64,000 nt of DNA from Bacteroidaceae bacterium (GTDB lineage: Bacteria; Bacteroidota; Bacteroidia; Bacteroidales; Bacteroidaceae), in contig JAFWPH010000037.1 in the NCBI GenBank assembly GCA_017509605.1, positions 1-64,000 of the forward strand, read 5' to 3'. Each line of letters begins with the position of its first letter. Positions within the stretch are counted from its first letter, which is position 1. Below, one piece after another: positions 44,476 to 53,118 of the stretch. The notes under the pieces were generated by a model, which worked only from the letters and a program-made list of their open reading frames with translations, was not told the origin of the DNA and did no database searches. A program made the position numbers and the translations under genes.

Positions 44476-44745
44476 TTATTCCTCGTCTTTGATATCTGCC
44501 AATGCTTCGACGACAGCCGATGCCAACTGGTCTGGACAACTCGTCGGCTTCATGCCGCAGCGGATGCCTTGGAGACGCTCGATGACCTCTTCTGCCTTCA
44601 TCCCTTCTACAAGTTGGGATAAACCGATTGTGTTGCCAGGACAACCACCCACGAACTGAAGGTTGTGGATGCGTTTCTCATCGTCGATGTCGAAGATGAC
44701 TTGCTTGCTGCAAGTGCCTCTGTTATCGTGTGTGAAATGTCTCAT
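44476..44745 (-). CDS. TSCPD domain protein
   Basis: 89 residues, essentially one TSCPD domain (the TIGR03905-type small family). The defining motif appears as PTSCPDQLASAVVEAL near the C-terminus, with CSKQVIFDIDDEKRIHNLQFVGGCPGN before it. The same domain is found at the end of some ribonucleotide reductases. As a stand-alone protein its function is unknown. It is the last gene of the leftward Ior/PaaK/ACT run. Confidence 0.9.
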   Translation of the reverse strand: MRHFTHDNRGTCSKQVIFDIDDEKRIHNLQFVGGCPGNTIGLSQLVEGMKAEEVIERLQGIRCGMKPTSCPDQLASAVVEALADIKDEE

Positions 44746-44759
44746 AATCTAAGGCGAAG

Positions 44760-44786
44760 CCAATGTTCAATGATCAATGTTCAATG
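44760..44786. repeat. Family A spacer repeat (CAATGTTCAATGATCAATGTT type)
   Basis: 27 bases of alternating TCAATGT and TCAATGA units between the TSCPD and ACT genes. Confidence 0.65.
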
Positions 44787-44787
44787 T

Positions 44788-45228
44788 TTAGATGCTCTGC
44801 TCTGCCAATGCGTTGAGGTCTTTCTCGGCAATGAACTTCAGGTTGTTGAGGATGATGGTCTCACGGGCCTTGTCCGCATTGTCGGTGCGGAACACGATGA
44901 TCCCCTTGCCCTTCAACAGGAAGGTGTACATGTAGGTGATGCTGATGCCCTCGTTGGTGAACAATTCAATGGCGTCGGCTGCACTGCCAGGAGTGTTCTC
45001 AAGTACCAAGGCGAAAACATCGGACAAAGCTACAGGAATACCTGCGTCTTTAAGAATGAGGTAGGCCCGGGTTGGCTCACTGCAAACCACACGGTAGATA
45101 CCGTACTCCACTGTGTCGGCGATGGCGGAGGCGATCAACTGGATGCCTGCGTCTTTCAATATCTTCAATACTTTCACGAGAGTACCGCTCTTGTTCTCGA
45201 TGAAAATGGATAACTGGTTGATTGTCAT
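44788..45228 (-). CDS. Tandem ACT-domain protein linked to phenylacetate-CoA ligase
   Basis: 146 residues consisting of two ACT domains (about 1-70 and 71-146). The first begins INQLSIFIENKSGTLVKVLKILKDAGIQLIASAIAD. Two-ACT proteins of this size are regularly encoded with paaK genes in anaerobes and are thought to sense aromatic or other amino acids. It lies 72 bases downstream of a paaK gene, so feedback control of that ligase is a reasonable inference. Confidence 0.9.
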   Translation of the reverse strand: MTINQLSIFIENKSGTLVKVLKILKDAGIQLIASAIADTVEYGIYRVVCSEPTRAYLILKDAGIPVALSDVFALVLENTPGSAADAIELFTNEGISITYMYTFLLKGKGIIVFRTDNADKARETIILNNLKFIAEKDLNALAEQSI

Positions 45229-45300
45229 TGTTGTGTCTCGTTTATAAGGTTAATAATCTAATCATTATTGATGGATGAACGACCCTGACTAAAGAACTGC

Positions 45301-46614
45301 TTAGAACTTTTTGCGAAGGTCTTTCACTCTTACGGCTTTGCCTTCGTCGCTGGCCTTCAGACTGCCCTTGGGAACAAGTCGCACCTTCGGGGTCACGAGG
45401 ATCTCGTCCTTCAACTGGCGGGTAATCTCCTTGGTGAGCTGGGTCAGACGGCTATAGTCGTCGGTGAAGAGCTGGCTGATCTCCACATCAACCGTCATGA
45501 AGTCACCACCGTTGTCGGTGTCCAAGGTAATCAGATAGTCGCTCGACAATTCCTTGAACTTCAAGAGGATCTTCTCAATCTGGATGGGGAAGATGTTCAC
45601 ACCCTTGAGGATGATCATGTCGTCGCTGCGACCCTGTAGGCGCTGGATGCGACGGTGGGTACGACCGCAGGCGCATTCACCGCTCATGATGGCCGTAAGG
45701 TCACGCGTGCGGTAGCGAAGCAAGGGCATGCCCTCGCGGTTGATGGTGGTCAGCACCAACTCACCGATCTGTCCGTCGGGTACTGGTTCAAGGGTCTGAG
45801 GGTCGATGATCTCAACGATGAAGTAGTCTTCCCAAATGTGAAGGCCGTTCTGCTCCTGGCACTCAAAGGCGACACCTGGTCCCATCATCTCACTGATACC
45901 GTACGAGTTGTAGGCTTTCACGTGAAGGTCGTGCTCAATGCGCTTGCGCTGTTCCTCGCTATGGGGCTCAGCACCGATGCAAAGCACACGAAGTTTTGTG
46001 TCGCGGGCGGGATCCACCCCCTCTTCCTTCATCACCTCGTAGATGCGGGAGGCGTAGCTCGGAATGGCGTGAACCACGGTGGTGCCGAAGTCCTTGATGA
46101 ACTTGATCTGGCGCTTGGTGTTACCAGCGGCGGCAGGGACGGTGAGCATACCCACTTTCTCGGCTCCGTATTGGAATCCCAAACCGGCAGTGAACATACC
46201 GTAGCCTGCTGAGTTCTGGAACACATCCTCTGGACGACTTCCAACCATCCACAGACAACGGGCTACAGCGTTGGCCCATTCATCGAGGTCCTTCTGGGTG
46301 TGAAGAACCACTGTGGGATTGCCTGTCGTACCGCTGGATGAGTGCAGACGAACGCATTCATTCATAGGCACGGTCGAAAGACCGAATGGGTAGTTGGCGC
46401 GAAGGTCGTCTTTGGTGGTGAATGGCAGCTTCTTCACATCGTCCAGCGTTTGGATGTCGTCAGCTGTGATGCCAAGTTCCGCAAACTTGTCTTGGTAGAA
46501 CTTTGTGTTCAGGCAACGTTTCACTGTGGATTTGAGCCGCTCCAACTGGAGGGCTTCCAGCTCCTTGCGGGGCATGGTCTCCAATTCCGGATTGAAATAA
46601 GGTGAGTATGACAT
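45301..46614 (-). CDS. paaK: Phenylacetate-CoA ligase (copy 1)
   Basis: 437 residues, an ANL-superfamily adenylate-forming enzyme. The AMP-binding motif LHSSSGTTGNPTVV, the YGISEMMGPGVAFEC region and the C-terminal hinge RLQGRSDDMIILKGVNIFP are typical of PaaK. It activates phenylacetate or a related arylacetate to the CoA thioester. It is followed by the ACT gene and preceded by a second copy. The two differ throughout, so this is an old duplication or separate acquisition rather than a recent repeat. Confidence 0.95.
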   Translation of the reverse strand: MSYSPYFNPELETMPRKELEALQLERLKSTVKRCLNTKFYQDKFAELGITADDIQTLDDVKKLPFTTKDDLRANYPFGLSTVPMNECVRLHSSSGTTGNPTVVLHTQKDLDEWANAVARCLWMVGSRPEDVFQNSAGYGMFTAGLGFQYGAEKVGMLTVPAAAGNTKRQIKFIKDFGTTVVHAIPSYASRIYEVMKEEGVDPARDTKLRVLCIGAEPHSEEQRKRIEHDLHVKAYNSYGISEMMGPGVAFECQEQNGLHIWEDYFIVEIIDPQTLEPVPDGQIGELVLTTINREGMPLLRYRTRDLTAIMSGECACGRTHRRIQRLQGRSDDMIILKGVNIFPIQIEKILLKFKELSSDYLITLDTDNGGDFMTVDVEISQLFTDDYSRLTQLTKEITRQLKDEILVTPKVRLVPKGSLKASDEGKAVRVKDLRKKF

Positions 46615-46715
46615 CTTTTCTTTCTGTTTGATTTATAGTTATTTGTTAATGGTCTGTCTTAATCTAGTTAAACTGGCTGACCTAGTGAAACTAGTCGGTC
46701 TGGTCTGTTGGCTTT

Positions 46716-48026
46716 TTACTTCAGCACACGCTTGTCAAGCACCCTCACGCTCTTGCCTTGGCTGCGCTCGATAGAACCCGGGGCCTTGAGCTCTACCTTG
46801 GCACCAATGCTCAGCACACTCCTGAGCTTGAATTCCACCTTCTTGCGCAGGTTCTCCACAGCTCCCGGAGTATCGAAGTCGCTGGTGAAGTAATCGGGAC
46901 GTACCTCCACCTGCACGGTAAGCGTGTCGAGGTTGTTCACGCGGTCGATGATGAGCATGTAGCGCGGCGCGATCTCAGGAATGGCAAGCACTACGGCCTC
47001 TACCTGAGATGGGAACACATTGATACCGCGGATGATGAGCATGTCGTCACTGCGACCCTCAATAGCGGTCATGCGCACTGCTGTGCGTCCGCAGTTGCAT
47101 TCACCCTCCATCAGAGAGGTGATGTCGCGGGTACGGTAGCGAAGCACGGGCATGCCCTCTTTGGTGAGGGTAGTGAATACAAGCTCGCCTTTCTGACCAC
47201 GGGGCAACGGCTCAAGGGTCACGGGGTTGATGATCTCAGGGAAGAAGTGGTCCTCACAGATGTGAGAGCCGTTCTGGCACTGGCATTCGTAGCTCACGCT
47301 CGGACCCATCACCTCGCTCAGACCGTAGATGTTGTAGCCTTTCAGACCCAAGCGGTCCTGGATCTCTTTGCGCATGTTCTCAGTCCATGGCTCGGCACCG
47401 AAAGCACCCACACGAAGCTTGATCTGGTCTTTGGTGATGCCCATCTTCTCCATCGTCTCAGCGAGATAGAGCGCATAGGATGGGGTACAGGCAATGCCTG
47501 TGATACCAAGGTCGCGGAGCAGTTTGGCGTGTTTCTCTGTGTTGCCCGTCGAGGCCGGAACCACAGCGGCACCAACGTTCTCTACACCGTTGTGGGCGCC
47601 AAGGCCGCCAGTGAAGAGACCGTAGCCGTATGCTACAGACATGATGTCGTTCCTGCCGATACCGAAGGCGGTGAGGCTTCGCGACATGCACTCTGTCCAG
47701 ATGGCGATGTCCTTGCGGGTGTAACCCACAATCGTCGGATTACCAGTTGTACCCGACGATGCGTGAACGCGGATAATCTGGCTCATGGGAGCTGCCTGAA
47801 GACCTGTCGGATAGTTGTCGCGAAGGTCCTTCTTTGTGGTGTAGGGCAGTTTGGTGATGTCTTCTATCGTCTGGATATCGTCAGGAATGAGGTCGCGCTC
47901 CTGCAACTTCTTGCGATAGAACGGTACGTTGTGGTAAACGTATTCAACAACCTTGTGCAGACGTTTGCCCTGCAGAGCCGACATCTCATCGCGGCTCATG
48001 CATTCTTTGTTCTGGTTCCAAATCAT
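46716..48026 (-). CDS. paaK: Phenylacetate-CoA ligase (copy 2)
   Basis: 436 residues with the same domain plan as copy 1: HASSGTTGNPTIV, YGLSEVMGPSVSYEC and AIEGRSDDMLIIRGINVFPSQ. It probably handles a different arylacetate (for example indole- or hydroxyphenylacetate), but specificity cannot be read. It lies between iorB (116 bases upstream) and paaK copy 1, consistent with a pathway in which IorAB makes or uses the CoA ester. Confidence 0.95.
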   Translation of the reverse strand: MIWNQNKECMSRDEMSALQGKRLHKVVEYVYHNVPFYRKKLQERDLIPDDIQTIEDITKLPYTTKKDLRDNYPTGLQAAPMSQIIRVHASSGTTGNPTIVGYTRKDIAIWTECMSRSLTAFGIGRNDIMSVAYGYGLFTGGLGAHNGVENVGAAVVPASTGNTEKHAKLLRDLGITGIACTPSYALYLAETMEKMGITKDQIKLRVGAFGAEPWTENMRKEIQDRLGLKGYNIYGLSEVMGPSVSYECQCQNGSHICEDHFFPEIINPVTLEPLPRGQKGELVFTTLTKEGMPVLRYRTRDITSLMEGECNCGRTAVRMTAIEGRSDDMLIIRGINVFPSQVEAVVLAIPEIAPRYMLIIDRVNNLDTLTVQVEVRPDYFTSDFDTPGAVENLRKKVEFKLRSVLSIGAKVELKAPGSIERSQGKSVRVLDKRVLK

Positions 48027-48142
48027 GTGTTTCCGTTTTTTTTGCTTTGAATGAAAGGTGTTTTATGATGGGGTTCTACCCCTTAAGTGTTGTGTTGTTG
48101 ATTGTCTCTGTTGTCTCCAGCTTGTCTGGCTGCATCAACGGA

Positions 48143-48712
48143 TTACAGCTTGAAGCCTAAATCGAAGGCCTTGAGGTTGTCCTCAACCACTTTCTCTCCC
48201 TTGCGGGCGAAGATGGTGGCGATGGCTGAACGAAGCTGCTCGGGGGCGAGAATCTCGATGTAGGGAGCGGCCATGCCTAAAAGGATCATGTTGGCGCTCT
48301 TGGGGATTTTGTGTTCCTTCGCCATGTCCTCTATAGGCAACTGAACTACATGAGAAAGAGATGATAATTCATTTAATAACTTGCTTTCTTCCGGATAGTT
48401 GGGAATGTTTATAAAAGTATTGCTTGAAGTGATGACCCAACTCTCCTTGTTGATGAAGGGAAGGTAACGGAGCGCTTCCATCGGCTCCATCGAGATGATG
48501 ATGTCGGCCTCGCCCTGGGGAATGAGGTCGCTGTAGATTTCCTCGTTGCTTAGGCGAAGGTTGCTTTGCACGTCACCGCCGCGCTGGCTCATGCCGTGTA
48601 CCTCGGCTTGCTTCAAGTTCACACCGCATTCTGTGGCTGCCTCGCCAATCACTGTGGCGATGGAGAGGATACCCTGACCTCCAACGCCGGATAGTATGAT
48701 GTCCTTTTTCAT
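48143..48712 (-). CDS. iorB: Indolepyruvate oxidoreductase subunit beta
   Basis: 189 residues, the gamma-type domain of 2-oxoacid oxidoreductases. Start MKKDIILSGVGGQGILSIATVIGEAA shows the conserved GVGGQG, followed by AEVHGMSQRGGDVQSNLRLS. With IorA it interconverts arylpyruvates and arylacetyl-CoA plus CO2, passing electrons to ferredoxin. It follows iorA after an 87-base spacer that carries head-to-head repeats able to fold into a hairpin. Confidence 0.95.
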   Translation of the reverse strand: MKKDIILSGVGGQGILSIATVIGEAATECGVNLKQAEVHGMSQRGGDVQSNLRLSNEEIYSDLIPQGEADIIISMEPMEALRYLPFINKESWVITSSNTFINIPNYPEESKLLNELSSLSHVVQLPIEDMAKEHKIPKSANMILLGMAAPYIEILAPEQLRSAIATIFARKGEKVVEDNLKAFDLGFKL

Positions 48713-48728
48713 GTCCTTATTGTTTTCG

Positions 48729-48809
48729 GGAGTTATAGGTGGAAGTTAATTCTAACTTCCATTTTAACTCCCATTTCTACTTCCATTTTATCTCCCATTT
48801 CATTTTTTA
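48729..48809. repeat. Head-to-head family B repeats between iorA and iorB
   Basis: GGGAGTTA...GGAAGTTA (48729-48749) faces TAACTTCCATTTTAACTCCC (48753 onward), then further ACTTCCATTTT and CTCCCATTTC units to about 48809. The inverted parts can form two 8-bp helices separated by a small internal loop around ATTC. Confidence 0.7.
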
Positions 48810-50383
48810 CGTGCCTTGCGTGCTAGTGTTCTCAAACACTCACGGCGAGGGATGATGACTGACACTCCGTTGTAGTTGATTTCCTCACGGAGGATATTGG
48901 TGATCTCTTCCATGTTCTTGGGAAGAGGAACCACCACTCTCACATGTTCGGGTTCCACACCAAGACCGAGGCAAATGGCCTCGAACTTATTGGTACCGGC
49001 TGAGTCTTGTCCACCTGTCATGGCGGTGGTGAGGTTGTCGGAGATGAGGATGGTGATGTTGGCCTTGTCGTTCACAGCGTCAAGCAATCCTGTCATGCCC
49101 GAATGGGTGAAGGTGGAGTCGCCGATAACGGCGATGGCGGGAAACAGTCCAGCGTCAGCGGCGCCTTTGGCCATGGTGATGCTGGCACCCATATCCACGC
49201 AACTGTCTATCGACCTGAACGGGGGAAGGGCTCCCAAGGTATAGCAACCGATGTCACCGAAGATTCTCGCGCCAGGATATTCGGCAGCCACCTTGTTGAG
49301 GGCGTTATAGACATCGCGGTGTCCGCAGCCTTGGCATAGTGCAGGCGGACGGCCCACCACATTCTCGGCTGAGGCGAACGTCTCCGACACTTCTTTGCCC
49401 AGAGCCTTGGCCACGTTGTCGGGGTTGAGCTCACCTGTACGTGGCAATTTGCCGGTCAGACGCCCCTCAATAGGGTAGTCTGAGCCCACAATCGTATGGA
49501 CAAGCTCTTCCACTACGGGTTGGCCGTCCTCCACCACGAGGATGCTCGAGCACTCCGACGACAGTTGCTTGATCATATCGACCGGCATGGGATATTGCGA
49601 AAGCTTGAGCACTTCTATGTTCTCAAGTCGGGCTTCTCTAACATAGTTGTAGGCGATGCCGCAGGCTATCACACCGAGTTTGGACTCTCCATAACGTTCC
49701 AGCCTGTTATAGGAGGAGTTCTCGCTGTCTTGCTCTATCTCGGCCTGTTTGCTGATGAGACTGAGATACTGTTTGCGGGCGATGGCGGGTAGCAGTACCC
49801 AATGGGTGCGGTCGTTGTCGGGTGAGAAAGTGTTCTCTTCCTTGGGAGCGGTGATGGACACTGCTGCACGGGAGTGGGCCAGACGGGTCACCACACGCAT
49901 CAACACGGGCAGTTTAAGACGCTCCGACAGTTCAAAAGCGTTGCTCACCATGTCGTAAGCCTCCTGTTGGGTGGATGGCTCGAACACCGGAATCATGGCG
50001 AACTTACCGTAAAAACGGGAGTCCTGCTCATTCTGGGACGAGTGCATCGACGGGTCATCGGCGGCAAGGACAATCAGACCGCCGTTCACGCCTGTCACAG
50101 CTGAGTTGACAAAGGCATCAGCACATACATTCATACCCACATGTTTCATGCACACCAAGGCGCGCTTGCCCGCATAGGACATACCTAACGCCGCTTCCAT
50201 GGCGGTCTTCTCATTCGTGCACCAACGGCTGTGAACACCGCGCTCACGTGCCAAGACATTGCCCTGGATGAACTCGGTGATTTCAGTCGATGGGGTTCCG
50301 GGGTAGGCGTACACCCCCGACAGACCGGCATTGATTGCACCAAGCGCAATCGCTTCATCGCCTAATAATAGTTTCTTTTCCAA
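48800..50383 (-). CDS. iorA: Indolepyruvate oxidoreductase subunit alpha, without ferredoxin domain
   Basis: 527 residues. N-terminal pyrimidine-binding domain (EKKLLLGDEAIALGAINAGLSGVYAYPGTPSTEI) and C-terminal ThDP domain (PPALCQGCGHRDVYNALN, GCYTLGALPPFRSIDSCVDMGASITMAKGA, GDSTFTHSGMTG) are complete. Archaeal and many bacterial IorA proteins are about 600 residues and end with two CxxCxxCxxxCP [4Fe-4S] clusters. Here the chain stops at RRECLRTLARKARKK without them. Electron transfer must therefore use another ferredoxin or the CQGC region alone. It probably acts on indole-, phenyl- and hydroxyphenylpyruvate. Confidence 0.93.
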   Translation of the reverse strand: MEKKLLLGDEAIALGAINAGLSGVYAYPGTPSTEITEFIQGNVLARERGVHSRWCTNEKTAMEAALGMSYAGKRALVCMKHVGMNVCADAFVNSAVTGVNGGLIVLAADDPSMHSSQNEQDSRFYGKFAMIPVFEPSTQQEAYDMVSNAFELSERLKLPVLMRVVTRLAHSRAAVSITAPKEENTFSPDNDRTHWVLLPAIARKQYLSLISKQAEIEQDSENSSYNRLERYGESKLGVIACGIAYNYVREARLENIEVLKLSQYPMPVDMIKQLSSECSSILVVEDGQPVVEELVHTIVGSDYPIEGRLTGKLPRTGELNPDNVAKALGKEVSETFASAENVVGRPPALCQGCGHRDVYNALNKVAAEYPGARIFGDIGCYTLGALPPFRSIDSCVDMGASITMAKGAADAGLFPAIAVIGDSTFTHSGMTGLLDAVNDKANITILISDNLTTAMTGGQDSAGTNKFEAICLGLGVEPEHVRVVVPLPKNMEEITNILREEINYNGVSVIIPRRECLRTLARKARKK

Positions 50384-50493
50384 AATATATGGTTTTACGT
50401 TTGATTTATTATAGTAGCCCTTTTGTGATTGTTAATCATTGTACGGGGAATTCTTAGATGGCCCCTTTTGGTAGTTATTATTGAATGATTTGT

Positions 50494-51249
50494 TTAAAAG
50501 TCCCTGTCGTTAAGTACAGGGAATTTCTTCCGGAAAGTGTCCAGCGACTCCATGTCGATGTCAGTGCTTGCTGCGCTTGCCTCATCTCGAGGACATTCCT
50601 CCATGACGGTGCCGTAGGGACTGATGATGGCGGAACATCCGCAGTACTGACAATTGGGGTCGCTTCCTACACGGTTCACACCGGCAACGTAACATTGGTT
50701 CTCTATCGCTCGGGCCTTCAGCAGTGTGCGCCACGCCTCGATGCGAGAGGTGGGCCAACTGGCCACATAGATGATCATGTCGTAGTAGTCGTTGCGGTTG
50801 CGACTCCATATCGGGAAACGGAGATCGTAGCAGACCAACAGCATGATACGGACACCTCGCCATTCCACCACCACATGGCTCTCACCGGCCTCATAGCACT
50901 TGTCCTCGCCACCGTAGGTGAACAGATGGTGCTTGTCATAGTACGTGATACTGCCGTCGGGTTTCACGAAGTAAAAGCGGTTCACGTACTTGCCTTCCTT
51001 GGTCTGGACACTCATGCTTCCACAGATAGCGGCGCCAGTGTTGGCCGACTTCCGTTTCATCCATGACAACGACGCTCCTTCTTCGCTTTCACTGATGCCG
51101 GTTGGATGGGTGGCGAACCCTGTCGTGAACATCTCGGGGAACACGTAGAGGTCGCTACCTGGGTTTTCATCAATCCATGTATCAGCATGGGCTGTATTGG
51201 ACTTAGGGTCTGCCCATACGATGTCGGTTTGGAGGATAGTTGTTCTCAT
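50494..51249 (-). CDS. Nitrilase-superfamily omega-amidase (YafV-like)
   Basis: 251 residues. The catalytic triad is clear: Glu39 in VFPEMF, Lys106 in YDKHHLF and Cys140 in LLVCYDLRFP. YafV/Nit2-type omega-amidases hydrolyse alpha-ketoglutaramate and related omega-amides that arise when glutamine (or methionine) transaminases work. With an aminotransferase and IorAB nearby, a role in pulling transamination of aromatic or methionine-derived oxoacids is a good inference. Confidence 0.92.
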   Translation of the reverse strand: MRTTILQTDIVWADPKSNTAHADTWIDENPGSDLYVFPEMFTTGFATHPTGISESEEGASLSWMKRKSANTGAAICGSMSVQTKEGKYVNRFYFVKPDGSITYYDKHHLFTYGGEDKCYEAGESHVVVEWRGVRIMLLVCYDLRFPIWSRNRNDYYDMIIYVASWPTSRIEAWRTLLKARAIENQCYVAGVNRVGSDPNCQYCGCSAIISPYGTVMEECPRDEASAASTDIDMESLDTFRKKFPVLNDRDF

Positions 51250-51387
51250 TTCTGTTCAGGCGCTGTACTTTATCCTCAATTTCTGGCGCTGTTCTTTTCA
51301 GCGCCGCGGAACAATAGTTTTAGGCCTTTTTTCTGTTATCATGTCAATAAAACCACACTTTTTGCTGCTGAATTGACATACAAAATG

Positions 51388-51395
51388 CAAAATTA
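51388..51395 (-). promoter_or_regulatory. Putative -7 box TAATTTTG of the omega-amidase/Ior/PaaK run
   Basis: Minus-strand TAnnTTTG match about 140 bases before the omega-amidase start, no clear -33 box. Confidence 0.45.
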
Positions 51396-51481
51396 GTGAT
51401 AATTTTCCATTTTAGCGCATCTTTTCTGGTTTTTATTACCTTCATCTACTTGAAGTGAGTAAAAAACGGGCTGAAAAGACA

Positions 51482-51517
51482 AAAAAGACGCCTGGAATGT
51501 TTCCCAGACGTCTTTTT
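51482..51517 (-). terminator. Terminator of the sialate O-acetylesterase gene
   Basis: 14-bp stem with one mismatch (AAAAAGACGCCTGG at 51482-51495, partner at 51504-51517). On the minus strand it is followed by a T-run. Confidence 0.8.
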
Positions 51518-51553
51518 AGCCTCCTTTTTACTATCTTTTTAACTCCCACGTAA

Positions 51554-53005
51554 TTACCAGTTGTCTGTGCGGAAGGGGAAGAGGGGCAAGCCGACGGCGT
51601 TCTTCAGGTTGCCTACCTGGAAGTTACGGAAGCAGTAGCGAACGGCCACGGGGTGGGGCACCTCGGACGAACTGATACGGATGCCCTCGTTCCAGTAGCC
51701 GCCGGGCTGCCAGAACTGAGTGGCTGTGGCGGGGTGGAACACGTGGTCCTCACCTGCCACCTCGAAACCTTGGATGTCTTCCATGCGGTTGATGCCGCCG
51801 ATCGCGTTGTCAACATGGATGATGATGTGGTCGCCATTGACCTTCATGTCCCTGTAGGAGAGGCTCATACAACCCAAGGTTTCCATGCCGTAGGTCTTGT
51901 TGAGGGCGAGGTAGGCCAAACGTTGTCCCACGGGTTTCTTCTGTGCGGGGTGTATCTGGCGGGTCTCGTAGGGATAGGCGAGGTCATTGGTGCAGACGAG
52001 CCCACAGTTGGGGATAATCTGAGAGGCCTTGTATTGCTGTTCGCGAAGACGGGCGCCCACGTCGCCATTTATGTCGTCATAGAAGTAGGGAGCGATTTCC
52101 GTGAAATAGAAAGGTATTTCACCCAAGCCGAACTGCTCGCGCCATTGCTCTACAAGCAGTTTCAGACGGGTGGAGTACTGGTCACCTGGGTCACCGATGT
52201 TGGAGCAGCCCTGATAGAAGAGGATACCCTTGACGGTGTAGTTGAGGATGGGATTGAACGTGCCGTTGCCCCAGAGCATACCGCGAAGGAAATCGTATTG
52301 GGGCTTGAAGGCGACGATACCGGCTGAGTCGGTGGGTTCGTCAGTGTATTTCTCAAGATTCTCCTTAGTGAGCCAACTCTCCACACGGCTGCCGCCTTTA
52401 TTGGCCTGGATGAGGCCCACGGGGATGTCGAGGGCGCGGTTGACCACCTGGGCGAAGAAATAGCCTGTGGCTGAGGCGTCGCTGATGGTCTCAGGACCCA
52501 CTTCCTTCCATTCGCATTGGGCGTCTTCCTGAGGTTCCATGCGCATGATGCTCGGGACAAACACATAATGTATCCCGTGGTACTGGCGGGCGTTGACTAT
52601 CTCCTCGTTATAACCTTCCACAGGGCAGTTAGGGAATCCTTTCATGGGCATCTCCATGTTGCTCTGTCCTGCGCATACCCAAACCTCGCCGGACAGGATG
52701 TTGTTGAGAGTCACGGTTCCGTCTCCGTCGTCAAAGGTTACTGAGAGGGGTGTGTAACTTGCTTTGGGCGTGTGTACCTTCACCAACCATTTGCCGTCCT
52801 TGTCGGCCTTCGCGCTGTAAGTGGCGTCGCTCCAAGATACCGACACATTGACGGTCTTTCCAGCCTTGGCCCAGCCCCAAAGTCGGGCGTCGGTGTCTTG
52901 TTGCAGGATCATGTTGTCACCGATGATGTGGGGTAGCCTTACTTTGGCTTGCATGCCGAGACAGAGTATCGCCACGACTGCAAGAAATAGTGCTCTCGTC
53001 TTCAT
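51554..53005 (-). CDS. Secreted sialate O-acetylesterase
   Basis: 483 residues from ATG at 53005, which gives a signal peptide (MKTRALFLAVVAILCLGMQA). A start further up would translate the TCTAT repeat tract and is rejected. A beta-sandwich domain (about 25-105) precedes the SGNH-type SASA domain. The nucleophile lies in VCAGQSNMEMPM, and oxyanion and His motifs follow, with DKAGGSRVES-like NKGGSRVESW. It removes O-acetyl groups from sialic acids or other sugars, opening host mucin glycans. No sialidase is nearby. Confidence 0.92.
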   Translation of the reverse strand: MKTRALFLAVVAILCLGMQAKVRLPHIIGDNMILQQDTDARLWGWAKAGKTVNVSVSWSDATYSAKADKDGKWLVKVHTPKASYTPLSVTFDDGDGTVTLNNILSGEVWVCAGQSNMEMPMKGFPNCPVEGYNEEIVNARQYHGIHYVFVPSIMRMEPQEDAQCEWKEVGPETISDASATGYFFAQVVNRALDIPVGLIQANKGGSRVESWLTKENLEKYTDEPTDSAGIVAFKPQYDFLRGMLWGNGTFNPILNYTVKGILFYQGCSNIGDPGDQYSTRLKLLVEQWREQFGLGEIPFYFTEIAPYFYDDINGDVGARLREQQYKASQIIPNCGLVCTNDLAYPYETRQIHPAQKKPVGQRLAYLALNKTYGMETLGCMSLSYRDMKVNGDHIIIHVDNAIGGINRMEDIQGFEVAGEDHVFHPATATQFWQPGGYWNEGIRISSSEVPHPVAVRYCFRNFQVGNLKNAVGLPLFPFRTDNW

Positions 53006-53011
53006 GATGGA

Positions 53012-53118
53012 GATGTTTTTATGGGTTTTATGGGCATTATAGGTTTCTATAGCTTCTATCACATCTATAGTATCTATAGCGTCTATGACCTCTATAATAT
53101 CTACGATAATATCTACCT
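53012..53118. repeat. Nine-base-period TCTAT repeat (family C)
   Basis: From 53047, six units of 9 bases (TCTATAGCT, TCTATCACA, TCTATAGTA, TCTATAGCG, TCTATGACC, TCTATAATA) then TCTACGATAATA and TCTACC. Two TTTTATGGG units precede it. It fills the spacer between the aminotransferase stop and the esterase start. Confidence 0.75.

Larger units (their letters stand above)
51250..51553. other. Spacer with promoter box and terminator, no gene seen
   Basis: About 300 bases. It contains a minus-strand TAATTTTG box (51388-51395) for the omega-amidase gene, the terminator of the sialate esterase gene (51482-51517) and a short family B-like stretch (51519-51550, CTCCTTTTTACTATC...AACTCCC). Confidence 0.6.

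Noticed and set aside
46758-48050. A 430-codon open frame on the plus strand across paaK copy 2
   Set aside because: It is the antisense of a well-conserved gene. Its translation (His-, Val- and Ala-rich, no motif) mirrors the codon use of paaK and it has no promoter.
48729-48809. Repeats between iorA and iorB considered as a CRISPR-like array
   Set aside because: Units are short, degenerate and contiguous without unique spacers, and no cas genes are present.
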